This document shows positions 39,558-51,632 of a stretch of 64,000 nt of DNA, one piece after another. The notes beneath the pieces are model-generated. The model had not been told where the DNA came from and made no database searches. It saw only the letters and a program-made list of their open reading frames with translations. Within the stretch, counting starts at the first letter, position 1. Each line of letters begins with the position of its first letter. Source of the DNA: Eutreptiella sp. 'Long Island Sound 2002' (Eukaryota > Euglenozoa > Euglenophyceae > Eutreptiales > Eutreptiaceae); contig CAXIWF010000866.1 in assembly GCA_964036045.1 (NCBI GenBank), positions 186,001 to 250,000 on the forward strand. Direction: 5' to 3'. The position numbers were made by a program, and so were the translations under genes.

Positions 39558-41065
39558 AAAATTCTCGGAAAATTCTCGGAAAATTCTCGGAAAATTCTCG
39601 GAAAATTCTCGGAAAATTCTCGGAAAATTCTGAGAAAATTCTCGGAAAATTCTCGGAAAATTCTCGGAAAATTCTCAGAAAATTCTCGGAAAATTCCCAG
39701 AAAATTCTCGGAAAATTCTCGGAAAATTGACAGAGATTCTCGGAAAATTCTCGGAAAATTCTCGGAAAATTCTCGGAAAATTCTCGGAAAATTCTCGGAA
39801 AATTCTCGGAAAATTCTCGGAAATTTGACGGAAAATTCTCGGAAAATTCTCGGAAAATTCTCGGAAAATTCTCGGAAAATTCTCAGAAAATTCTCGGAAA
39901 ATTCCCGGAAAATCCTCGGAAAATTCTCGGAAAATTCTCGGAAAAACTCGGGAAAATCTCGGAAAATTCTCGGAAAATTCTCGGAAAATTCTCAGAAAAT
40001 TCTCGGAAAATTCTCGGAAAATTCTCGGAAAATTCTCGGAAAATTCTCGGAAAATTCTCGGAAAATTCTCGGAAAATTCTCGGAAAATTGACGGAAAATT
40101 CTCGGAAAATTCTCGGAAAATTCTCGGAAAATTCTCGGAAAATTCTCAGAAAATTCCCGGAAAATTCTCGCAAAATTCTCAGAAAATTCTCGGAAAATTC
40201 TCGGAAAATTCTCAGAAAATTCTCGGAAAATTCTCGGAAAATTCTCGGAAAATTCTCGGAAAATTGACGGAAAATTCTCGGAAATTTCTCGGAAAATTCT
40301 CGGAAAATTCTCGGAAAATTCTCAGAAAATTCTCGGAAAATTCTCGGAAAATTCTCAGAAAATTCTCGGAAAATTCTCGGAAAATTCTCGGAAAATTCTC
40401 GGAAAATTCTCGGAAAATTCTCGGAAAATTGAAGGAAAATTCTCGGAAAATTCTCGGAAAATTCTCGGAAAATTCTCGGAAAATTCTCGGAAAATTCTCG
40501 GAAAATTCTCGGAAAATTCTCGGAAAATTCTCAGAAAATTCTCGGAAAATTCCCGGAAAATTCTCGGAAAATTCTCGGAAATTTGACGGAAAATTCTCGG
40601 AAAATTCTCGGAAAATTCTCGGAAAATTCTCGGAAAATTCTCGGAAAATTCTCGGAAAATTGACGGAAAATTCTCGGAAAATTCTCGGAAAATTCTCGGA
40701 AAATTCTCGGAAAATTCTCGGAAAATTCCCGGAAAATTCTCGGAAAATTCTCGGAAAATTCTCGGAAAAACTCGGGAAAATCTCGGAAAATTCTCGGAAA
40801 ATTCTCGGAAAATTCTCGGAAAATTCTCGGAAAATTCTCGGAAAATTCTCGGAAAATTCTCGGAAAATTCTCGGAAAATTCTCGGAAAATTCTCGGAAAA
40901 TTCTCGGAAAATTCTCGGAAAATTGACGGAAAATTCTCGGAAAATTCTCGGAAAATTCTCGGAAAATTCTCGGAAAATTCTCAGAAAATTCTCGGAAAAT
41001 TCTCGGAAAATTCTCAGAAAATTCTCGGAAAATTCTCGGAAAATTCTCGGAAAATTCTCGGAAAA

Positions 41066-41360
41066 TTCTCTGAAAATTCTCGGAGAAATTCTCGGAGAAT
41101 TCTCGGAGAATTCTCGGAAAATTCTCGGAGAAATGCTCGGAGAAATTCTCGGAGAAAATCTCGGAGAAGTTCTCGGAGAAATTCTCGGAGAAAATCTCGG
41201 AGAAAATTCTCGGAGAAATTCTCGGAGAAATTCTCGGAGAATTCTCGGAGAATTCTCGGAGAATTCTCGGATAAAAAAAAAAACGAGAAGTCTCCGAATT
41301 CGAAAATTCTCGGAATTTCTCGGAAATTCTCGGAATTTTCGGAATTCTCGGAATTCTCGG
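41066..41360 (+). repeat. Poly-A island 19
   Basis: Full-length island, A11 tract at 41273-41283, 3,144 bp from island 18 by tract start. It has CGAGAAGTCTCCG, the island-18 change plus one more. After it no island occurs for 7.4 kb. Confidence 0.92.
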
Positions 41361-43869
41361 AAAATTCTCGGAAAATTCTCGGAAAATTCTCGGAAAATTC
41401 TCGGAAAATTCCCGGAAAATTCTCGGAAAATTCTCGGAAAATTCTCGGAAAATTCTCGGAAAATTCTCGGAAAATTCTCGGAAAATTCTCGGAAAATTCT
41501 CGGAAAATTCTCGGAAAATTCTCGGAAAATTCTCCGAAAATTCTCGGAAAATTCTCAGAAAATTCTCGGAAAATTGACGGAAAATTCTCGGAAAATTCTC
41601 GGAAAATTCTCGGAAAGTTCTCGGAAAATTCTCGGAAAATTCTCGGAAAATTCTCGGAAAATTCTCGGAAAATTCTCGGAAAATTCTCAGAAAATTCTCA
41701 GAAAATTCTCGGAAAATTCTCGGAAAATTCTCGGAAAATTCTCGGAAAATTCTCGGAAAATTCTCGGAAAATTCTCAGAAAATTCTCGGAAAATTCCCGG
41801 AAAATTCTCGGAAAATTCTCGGAAAATTCTCGGAAAATTCTCGGAAAATTCTCGGAAAATTCTCAGAAAATTCTCGGAAAATTCCCAGAAAATTCTCGGA
41901 AATTCTCGGAAAATTCTCGGAAAATTCTCGGAAAATTCTCGGAAAATTCTCGGAAAATTCTCGGAAAATTCTCGGAAAATTCTCGGAAAATTCTCGGAAA
42001 TTTGACGGAAAATTCTCGGAAAATTCTCGGAAAATTCTCGGAAAATTCTCGGAAAATTCTCAGAAAATTCTCGGAAAATTCCCGGAAAATTCTCGGAAAA
42101 TTCTCGGAAATTTGACGGAAAATTCTCGGAAAATTCTCGGAAAATTCTCGGAAAATTCTCGGAAAATTCTCGGAAAATTCTCGGAAAATTGACGGAAAAT
42201 TCTCGGAAAATTCTCGGAAAATTCTCGGAAAATTCTCGGAAAATTCTCGGAAAATTCTCGGAAAATTCTCGGAAAATTCTCGGAAAATTCCCGGGAAAAT
42301 CTCGGAAAATTCTCGGAAAATTCTCGGAAAATTCTCGGAAAATTCTCAGAAAATTCTCGGAAACTTCTCGGAAAATTCTCGGAAAATTCTCGGAAAATTC
42401 TCGGAAAATTCTCAGAAAATTCTCGGAAAATTCCCAGAAAATTCTCGGAAAATTCTCGGAAACTTCTCGGAAAATTCTCGGAAAATTCTCGGAAAATTCT
42501 CGGAAAATTCTCGGAAAATTCTCGGAAAATTCTCAGAAAATTCTCGGAAAATTCTCGGAAAATTCTCGGAAAATTCTCGGAAAATTCTCGGAAAATTCTC
42601 GGAAAATTCTCAGAAAATTCTCGGAAATTCTCGGAAAATTCTCGGAAAATTCTCGGAAAATTCCCGGAAAATTCTCGGAAAATTCTCGGAAAATTCTCGG
42701 AAAATTCTCGGAAAATTCTCGGAAAATTCTCGGAAAATTCTCGGAAAATTCTCGGAAAATTCTCGGAAAATTCTCGGAAAATTCTCCGAAAATTCTCGGA
42801 AAATTCTCAGAAAATTCTCGGAAAATTGACGGAAAATTCTCGGAAAATTCTCGGAAAATTCTCGGAAAGTTCTCGGAAAATTCTCGGAAAATTCTCGGAA
42901 AATTCTCGGAAAATTCTCGGAAAATTCTCGGAAAATTCTCAGAAAATTCTCAGAAAATTCTCGGAAAATTCTCGGAAAATTCTCGGAAAATTCTCGGAAA
43001 ATTCTCGGAAAATTCTCGGAAAATTCTCAGAAAATTCTCGGAAAATTCCCGGAAAATTCTCGGAAAATTCTCGGAAAATTCTCGGAAAATTCTCGGAAAA
43101 TTCTCGGAAAATTCTCAGAAAATTCTCGGAAAATTCCCAGAAAATTCTCGGAAATTCTCGGAAAATTCTCGGAAAATTCTCGGAAAATTCTCGGAAAATT
43201 CTCGGAAAATTCTCGGAAAATTCTCGGAAAATTCTCGGAAAATTCTCGGAAAATTCTCGGAAATTTGACGGAAAATTCTCGGAAAATTCTCGGAAAATTC
43301 TCGGAAAATTCTCGGAAAATTCTCAGAAAATTCTCGGAAAATTCCCGGAAAATTCTCGGAAAATTCTCGGAAATTTGACTGAAAATTCTCGGAAAATTCT
43401 CGGAAAATTCTCGGAAAATTCTCGGAAAATTCTCGGAAAATTCTCGGAAAATTGACGGAAAATTCTCGGAAAATTCTCGGAAAATTCTCGGAAAATTCTC
43501 GGAAAATTCTCGGAAAATTCTCGGAAAATTCTCGGAAAATTCTCGGAAAATTCCCGGGAAAATCTCGGAAAATTCTCGGAAAATTCTCGGAAAATTCTCG
43601 GAAAATTCTCAGAAAATTCTCGGAAACTTCTCGGAAAATTCTCGGAAAATTCTCGGAAAATTCTCGGAAAATTCTCAGAAAATTCTCGGAAAATTCCCAG
43701 AAAATTCTCGGAAAATTCTCGGAAACTTCTCGGAAAATTCTCGGAAAATTCTCGGAAAATTCTCGGAAAATTCTCGGAAAATTCTCGGAAAATTCTCAGA
43801 AAATTCTCGGAAAATTCTCGGAAAATTCTCGGAAAATTCTCGGAAAATTCTCGGAAAATTCTCGGAAAA

Positions 43870-46800
43870 TTCTCAGAAAATTCTCGGAAATTCTCGGATA
43901 ATTCTCGGAAAATTCTCAGAAAATTCTCAGAAAATTCTCGGAAAATTGACGGAAAATTCTCGGAAAATTCTCGGAAAATTCTCGGAAAATTCTCGGAAAA
44001 TTCTCGGAAAATTCTCGGAAAATTCTGAGAAAATTCTCGGAAAATTCCCGGAAAATTCTCGGAAAATTCTCGGAAAATTCTCGGAAAATTCTCGGAAAAT
44101 TCTCGGAAAATTCTCAGAAAATTCTCGGAAAATTCCCATAAAATTCTCGGAAAATTCTCGGAAAATTGACAGAGATTCTCGGAAAATTCTCGGAAAATTC
44201 TCGGAAAATTCTCGGAAAATTCTCGGAAAATTCTCGGAAAATTCTCGGAAAATTCTCGGAAATTTGACGGAAAATTCTCGGAAAATTCTCGGAAAATTCT
44301 CGGAAAATTCTCGGAAAATTCTCAGAAAATTCTCGGAAAATTCCCGGAAAATCCTCGGAAAATTCTCGGAAAATTCTCGGAAAAACTCGGGAAAATCTCG
44401 GAAAATTCTCGGAAAATTCTCGGAAAATTCTCGGAAAATTCTCGGAAAATTCTCGGAAAATTCTCGGAAAATTGACGGAAAATTCTCGGAAAATTCTCGG
44501 AAAATTCTCGGAAAATTCTCGGAAAATTCTCAGAAAATTCCCGGAAAATTCTCGCAAAATTCTCAGAAAATTCTCGGAAAATTCTCGGAAAATTCTCAGA
44601 AAATTCTCGGAAAATTCTCGGAAAATTCTCGGAAAATTCTCGGAAAATTGACGGAAAATTCTCGGAAATTTCTCGGAAAATTCTCGGAAAATTCTCGGAA
44701 AATTCTCAGAAAATTCTCGGAAAATTCTCGGAAAATTCTCAGAAAATTCTCGGAAAATTCTCGGAAAATTCTCGGAAAATTCTCGGAAAATTCTCGGAAA
44801 ATTCTCGGAAAATTGAAGGAAAATTCTCGGAAAATTCTCGGAAAATTCTCGGAAAATTCTCGGAAAATTCTCGGAAAATTCTCGGAAAATTCTCGGAAAA
44901 TTCTCGGAAAATTCTCAGAAAATTCTCGGAAAATTCCCGGAAAATTCTCGGAAAATTCTCGGAAATTTGACGGAAAATTCTCGGAAAATTCTCGGAAAAT
45001 TCTCGGAAAATTCTCGGAAAATTCTCGGAAAATTCTCGCAAAATTGACGGAAAATTCTCGGAAAATTCTCGGAAAATTCTCGGAAAATTCTCGGAAAATT
45101 CTCGGAAAATTCTCGGAAAATTCTCGGAAAATTCTCGGAAAATTCCCGGGAAAATCTCGGAAAATTCTCGGAAAATTCTCGGAAAATTCTCGGAAAATTC
45201 TCAGAAAATTCTCGGAAACTTCTCGGAAAATTCTCGGAAAATTCTCGGAAAATTCTCGGAAAATTCTCAGAAAATTCTCGGAAAATTCCCAGAAAATTCT
45301 CGGAAAATTCTCGGAAACTTCTCGGAAAATTCTCGGAAAATTCTCGGAAAATTCTCGGAAAATTCTCGGAAAATTCTCGGAAAATTCTCAGAAAATTCTC
45401 GGAAAATTCTCGGAAAATTCTCGGAAAATTCTCGGAAAATTCTCGGAAAATTCTCGGAAAATTCTCAGAAAATTCTCGGAAATTCTCGGATAATTCTCGG
45501 AAAATTCTCAGAAAATTCTCAGAAAATTCTCGGAAAATTGACGGAAAATTCTCGGAAAATTCTCGGAAAATTCTCGGAAAATTCTCGGAAAATTCTCAGA
45601 AAATTCTCGGAAAATTCCCAGAAAATTCTCGGAAAATTCTCGGAAACTTCTCGGAAAATTCTCGGAAAATTCTCGGAAAATTCTCGGAAAATTCTCGGAA
45701 AATTCTCGGAAAATTCTCAGAAAATTCTCGGAAAATTCTCGGAAAATTCTCGGAAAATTCTCGGAAAATTCTCGGAAAATTCTCGGAAAATTCTCAGAAA
45801 ATTCTCGGAAATTCTCGGATAATTCTCGGAAAATTCTCAGAAAATTCTCAGAAAATTCTCGGAAAATTGACGGAAAATTCTCGGAAAATTCTCGGAAAAT
45901 TCTCGGAAAATTCTCGGAAAATTCTCGGAAAATTCTCGGAAAATTCTGAGAAAATTCTCGGAAAATTCCCGGAAAATTCTCGGAAAATTCTCGGAAAATT
46001 CTCGGAAAATTCTCGGAAAATTCTCGGAAAATTCTCAGAAAATTCTCGGAAAATTCCCAGAAAATTCTCGGAAAATTCTCGGAAAATTGACAGAGATTCT
46101 CGGAAAATTCTCGGAAAATTCTCGGAAAATTCTCGGAAAATTCTCGGAAAATTCTCGGAAAATTCTCGGAAAATTCTCGGAAATTTGACGGAAAATTCTC
46201 GGAAAATTCTCGGAAAATTCTCGGAAAATTCTCGGAAAATTCTCAGAAAATTCTCGGAAAATTCCCGGAAAATCCTCGGAAAATTCTCGGAAAATTCTCG
46301 GAAAAACTCGGGAAAATCTCGGAAAATTCTCGGAAAATTCTCGGAAAATTCTCGGAAAATTCTCGGAAAATTCTCGGAAAATTCTCGGAAAATTGACGGA
46401 AAATTCTCGGAAAATTCTCGGAAAATTCTCGGAAAATTCTCGGAAAATTCTCAGAAAATTCCCGGAAAATTCTCGCAAAATTCTCAGAAAATTCTCGGAA
46501 AATTCTCGGAAAATTCTCAGAAAATTCTCGGAAAATTCTCGGAAAATTCTCGGAAAATTCTCGGAAAATTGACGGAAAATTCTCGGAAATTTCTCGGAAA
46601 ATTCTCGGAAAATTCTCGGAAAATTCTCAGAAAATTCTCGGAAAATTCTCGGAAAATTCTCAGAAAATTCTCGGAAAATTCTCGGAAAATTCTCGGAAAA
46701 TTCTCGGAAAATTCTCGGAAAATTCTCGGAAAATTGAAGGAAAATTCTCGGAAAATTCTCGGAAAATTCTCGGAAAATTCTCGGAAAATTCTCGGAAAAT

Positions 46801-47465
46801 TCTCGGAAAATTCTCGGAAAATTCTCGGAAAATTCGCAGAAAATTCTCGGAAAATTCCCGGAAAATTCTCGGAAAATTCTCGGAAATTTGACGGAAAATT
46901 CTCGGAAAATTCTCGGAAAATTCTCGGAAAATTCTCGGAAAATTCTCGGAAAATTCTCGGAAAATTGACGGAAAATTCTCGGAAAATTCTCGGAAAATTC
47001 TCGGAAAATTCTCGGAAAATTCTCGGAAAATTCTCGGAAAATTCTCGGAAAATTCTCGGAAAATTCCCGGGAAAATCTCGGAAAATTCTCGGAAAATTCT
47101 CGGAAAATTCTCGGAAAATTCTCAGAAAATTCTCGGAAACTTCTCGGAAAATTCTCGGAAAATTCTCGGAAAATTCTCGGAAAATTCTCAGAAAATTCTC
47201 GGAAAATTCCCAGAAAATTCTCGGAAAATTCTCGGAAACTTCTCGGAAAATTCTCGGAAAATTCTCGGAAAATTCTCGGAAAATTCTCGGAAAATTCTCG
47301 GAAAATTCTCAGAAAATTCTCGGAAAATTCTCGGAAAATTCTCGGAAAATTCTCGGAAAATTCTCGGAAAATTCTCGGAAAATTCTCAGAAAATTCTCGG
47401 AAATTCTCGGATAATTCTCGGAAAATTCTCAGAAAATTCTCAGAAAATTCTCGGAAAATTGACGG
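43870..47465 (+). repeat. Slip cassettes 21-24
   Basis: Copies at 43870-43952, 45462-45544, 45791-45873 and 47383-47465. Copies 21/23 and 22/24 are each 1,921 bp apart, the period of the duplication of this region. Confidence 0.9.
43946..47414 (+). repeat. 1,921-bp tandem duplication, near-identical
   Basis: Blocks 43946-45493 and 45867-47414 correspond base for base at offset 1,921. Translation comparison over 515 residues shows three differences, which I located as T44139/G46060, T44915/G46836 and C45039/G46960. Between the two copies sits a 329-bp partial third copy of the block end (about 45538-45866). Confidence 0.93.
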
Positions 47466-48479
47466 AAAATTCTCGGAAAATTCTCGGAAAATTCTCGGAA
47501 AATTCTCGGAAAATTCTCGGAAAATTCTCGGAAAATTCTCAGAAAATTCTCGGAAAATTCCCGGAAAATTCTCGGAAAATTCTCGGAAAATTCTCGGAAA
47601 ATTCTCGGAAAATTCCCAGAAAATTCTCGGAAAATTCTCGGAAAATTGACAGAGATTCTCGGAAAATTCTCGGAAAATTCTCGGAAAATTCTCGGAAAAT
47701 TCTCGGAAAATTCTCGGAAAATTCTCGGAAATTTGACGGAAAATTCTCGGAAAATTCTCGGAAAATTCTCGGAAAATTCTCGGAAAATTCTCAGAAAATT
47801 CTCGGAAAATTCCCGGAAAATCCTCGGAAAATTCTCGGAAAATTCTCGGAAAAACTCGGGAAAATCTCGGAAAATTCTCGGAAAATTCTCGGAAAATTCT
47901 CAGAAAATTCTCGGAAAATTCTCGGAAAATTCTCGGAAAATTCTCGGAAAATTCTCGGAAAATTCTCGGAAAATTCTCGGAAAATTCACGGAAAATTCTC
48001 GGAAAATTCTCGGAAAATTCTCGGAAAATTCTCGGAAAATTCTCAGAAAATTCCCGGAAAATTCTCGCAAAATTCTCAGAAAATTCTCGGAAAATTCTCG
48101 GAAAATTCTCAGAAAATTCTCGGAAAATTCTCGGAAAATTCTTGGAAAATTCTCGGAAAATTGACGGAAAATTCTCGGAAATTTCTCGGAAAATTCTCGG
48201 AAAATTCTCGGAAAATTCTCAGAAAATTCTCGGAAAATTCTCGGAAAATTCTCAGAAAATTCTCGGAAAATTCTCGGAAAATTCTCGGAAAATTCTCGGA
48301 AAATTCTCGGAAAATTCTCGGAAAATTGAAGGAAAATTCTCGGAAAATTCTCGGAAAATTCTCGGAAAATTCTCGGAAAATTCTCAGAAAATTCTCGGAA
48401 AATTCTCGGAAAATTCTCAGAAAATTCTCGGAAAATTCTCGGAAAATTCTCGGAAAATTCTCGGAAAATTCTCGGAAAA

Positions 48480-48752
48480 TTCTCGGAGAAATTCTCGGAG
48501 AATTCTCGGAGAATTCTCGGAAAATTCTCGGAGAAATGCTCGGAGAAATTCTCGGAGAAAATCTCGGAGAAGTTCTCGGAGAAATTCTCGGAGAAAATCT
48601 CGGAGAAAATTCTCGGAGAAATTCTCGGAGAAATTCTCGGAGAATTCTCGGAGAATTCTCGGAGAATTCTCGGAAAAAAAAAAACGAGAATTCTCGGAAT
48701 TCGAAAATTCTCGGAATTTCTCGGAAATTCTCGGAATTTTCAGAATTCTCGG
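48480..48752 (+). repeat. Poly-A island 20, short form
   Basis: Lacks the CTCTGAAAA entry unit and one terminal 9-bp AATTCTCGG unit. The A11 tract (48674-48684) is entered by GG with no T. TTTTCAGAATTC in the right arm. Its sister, island 21, lies exactly 1,628 bp (148 x 11) away. Confidence 0.92.
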
Positions 48753-50107
48753 AAAATTCTCGGAAAATTCTCGGAAAATTCTCGGAAACTTGACGGAAAA
48801 TTCTCGGAAAATTCTCGGAAAATTCTCGGAAAATTCTCGGAAAATTCTCGGAAAATTCTCGGAAAATTCCCGGAAAATTCTCGGAAAATTCTCGGAAAAT
48901 TCTCGGAAAAACTCGGGAAAATCTCGGAAAATTCTCGGAAAATTCTCGGAAAATTCTCAGAAAATTCTCGGAAAATTCGCGGAAAATTCTCGGAAAATTC
49001 TCGGAAAATTCTCGGAAAATTCTCGGAAAATTCTCGGAAAATTCTCGGAAAATTCTCGGAAAATTCTCGGAAAATTGACGGAAAATTCTCGGAAAATTCT
49101 CGGAAAATTCTCGGAAAATTCTCGGAAAATTCTCAGAAAATTCCCGGAAAATTCTCGGAAAATTCTCAGAAAATTCTCGGAAAATTCTCGGAAAAATCTC
49201 AGAAAATTCTCCGAAAATTCTCGGAAAATTCTCGGAAAATTCTCGGAAAATTGACGGAAAATTCTCGGAAAATTCTCGGAAAATTCTCGGAAAATTCTCG
49301 GAAAATTCTCAGAAAATTCCCGGAAAATTCTCGGAAAATTCTCAGAAAATTCTCGGAAAATTCTCGGAAAATTCTCAGAAAATTCTCGGAAAATTCTCGG
49401 AAAATTCTCGGAAAATTCTCAGAAAATTCTCGGAAAATTCCCGGAAAATCCTCGGAAAATTCTCGGAAAATTCTCGGAAAAACTCGGGAAAATCTCGGAA
49501 AATTCTCGGAAAATTCTCGGAAAATTCTCAGAAAATTCTCGGAAAATTCTCGGAAAATTCTCGGAAAATTCTCGGAAAATTCTCGGAAAATTCTCGGAAA
49601 ATTCTCGGAAAATTGACGGAAAATTCTCGGAAAATTCTCGGAAAATTCTCGGAAAATTCTCGGAAAATTCTCAGAAAATTCCCGGAAAATTCTCGCAAAA
49701 TTCTCAGAAAATTCTCGGAAAATTCTCGGAAAATTCTCAGAAAATTCTCGGAAAATTCTCGGAAAATTCTCGGAAAATTCTCCGAAAATTGACGGAAAAT
49801 TCTCGGAAATTTCTCGGAAAATTCTCGGAAAATTCTCGGAAAATTCTCAGAAAATTCTCGGAAAATTCTCGGAAAATTCTCAGAAAATTCTCGGAAAATT
49901 CTCGGAAAATTCTCGGAAAATTCTCGGAAAATTCTCAGAAAATTCTCGGAAAATTGAAGGAAAATTCTCGGAAAATTCTCGGAAAATTCTCGGAAAATTC
50001 TCGGAAAATTCTCAGAAAATTCTCGGAAAATTCTCGGAAAATTCTCAGAAAATTCTCGGAAAATTCTCGGAAAATTCTCGGAAAATTCTCGGAAAATTCT
50101 CGGAAAA

Positions 50108-50380
50108 TTCTCGGAGAAATTCTCGGAGAATTCTCGGAGAATTCTCGGAAAATTCTCGGAGAAATGCTCGGAGAAATTCTCGGAGAAAATCTCGGAGAAG
50201 TTCTCGGAGAAATTCTCGGAGAAAATCTCGGAGAAAATTCTCGGAGAAATTCTCGGAGAAATTCTTGGAGAATTCTCGGAGAATTCTCGGAGAATTCTCG
50301 GAAAAAAAAAAACGAGAATTCTCGGAATTCGAAAATTCTCGGAATTTCTCGGAAATTCTCGGAATTTTCAGAATTCTCGG
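50108..50380 (+). repeat. Poly-A island 21, short form
   Basis: Same 273-bp form as island 20, A11 tract at 50302-50312. It differs by a TTCTTGGAG unit at about 50262-50272, a CpG to TpG change. Confidence 0.92.
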
Positions 50381-51549
50381 AAAATTCTCGGAAAATTCTC
50401 GGAAAATTCTCGGAAACTTGACGGAAAATTCTCGGAAAATTCTCGGAAAATTCTCGGAAAATTCTCGGAAAATTCTCGGAAAATTCTCGGAAAATTCCCG
50501 GAAAATTCTCGGAAAATTCTCGGAAAATTCTCGGAAAAACTCGGGAAAATCTCGGAAAATTCTCGGAAAATTCTCGGAAAATTCTCAGAAAATTCTCGGA
50601 AAATTCGCGGAAAATTCTCGGAAAATTCTCGGAAAATTCTCGGAAAATTCTCGGAAAATTCTCGGAAAATTCTCGGAAAATTCTCGGAAAATTCTCGGAA
50701 AATTGACGGAAAATTCTCGGAAAATTCTCGGAAAATTCTCGGAAAATTCTCGGAAAACTCTCAGAAAATTCCCGGAAAATTCTCGGAAAATTCTCAGAAA
50801 ATTCTCGGAAAATTCTCGGAAAAATCTCAGAAAATTCTCGGAAAATTCTCGGAAAATTCTCGGAAAATTCTCGGAAAATTGACGGAAAATTCTCGGAAAA
50901 TTCTCGGAAAATTCTCGGAAAATTCTCGGAAAATTCTCAGAAAATTCCCGGAAAATTCTCGGAAAATTCTCAGAAAATTCTCGGAAAATTCTCGGAAAAT
51001 TCTCAGAAAATTCTCGGAAAATTCTCGGAAAATTCTCGGAAAATTCTCGGAAAATTGACGGAAAATTCTCGGAAAATTCTCGGAAAATTCTCGGAAAATT
51101 CTCGGAAATTTCTCAGAAAATTCTCGGAAAATTCTCGGAAAATTCTCAGAAAATTCTCGGAAAATTCTCGGAAAATCCCCGGAAAATCTTCGGAAAATTC
51201 TCGGAAAATTCTCGGAAAATTCTCGGAAAATTGACGGAAAATTCTCGGAAAATTCTCGGAAAATTCTCGGAAAATTCTCGGAAAATTGTCAGAAAATTCT
51301 CGGAAAATTCTCGGAAAATTCTCAGAAAATTCTCGGAAAATTCTCGGAAAATTCTCGGAAAATTCTCGGAAAATTCTCGGAAAATTCTCGGAAAATTCTC
51401 GGAAAATTGACAGAGAATTCTCGGAAAATTCTCGGAAAATTCTCGGAAAATTCTCGGAAAATTCTCGGAAAATTCTCAGAAAATTCTCGGAAAATTCTCG
51501 GAAAATTCTCGGAAAATTCTCGGAAAATTCTCGGAAAATTCTCGGAAAA

Positions 51550-51632
51550 TTCTCAGAAAATTCTCGGAAATTCTCGGATAATTCTCGGAAAATTCTCAGA
51601 AAATTCTCAGAAAATTCTCGGAAAATTGACGG
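51550..51632 (+). repeat. Slip cassette 25
   Basis: Complete copy followed by TTGACGG and then TTCTGGG. It resembles the leftmost region of the window (GACAGAGAATTC about 140 bp before it) more than its own neighbours. Confidence 0.88.

Larger units (their letters stand above)
38217..43905 (+). repeat. Three copies of a 1.26-kb block
   Basis: Blocks of about 38.2-39.5, 41.4-42.6 and 42.6-43.9 kb share the order CTCCG, TTGACGG, AGTTCTCGG, CCCAG plus 10-bp slip, AATTTGACGG (twice), TTCCCGGGAAAATCTCGG, ACTTCTCGG (twice). Corresponding frames of the first and third copies, offset 4,395 bp, differ at only two of about 209 residues. The second and third copies lie directly side by side. Confidence 0.88.
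48480..50882 (+). repeat. 1,628-bp tandem duplication with islands 20/21
   Basis: Blocks 48480-49254 and 50108-50882 correspond at offset 1,628 (148 x 11). Differences include TTCTTGG against TTCTCGG in the island, ACTCTCAG at about 50757, and TTCTCCG at about 49208 against TTCTCGG. The AACTTGACGG unit after each island is private to this pair. Confidence 0.9.
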
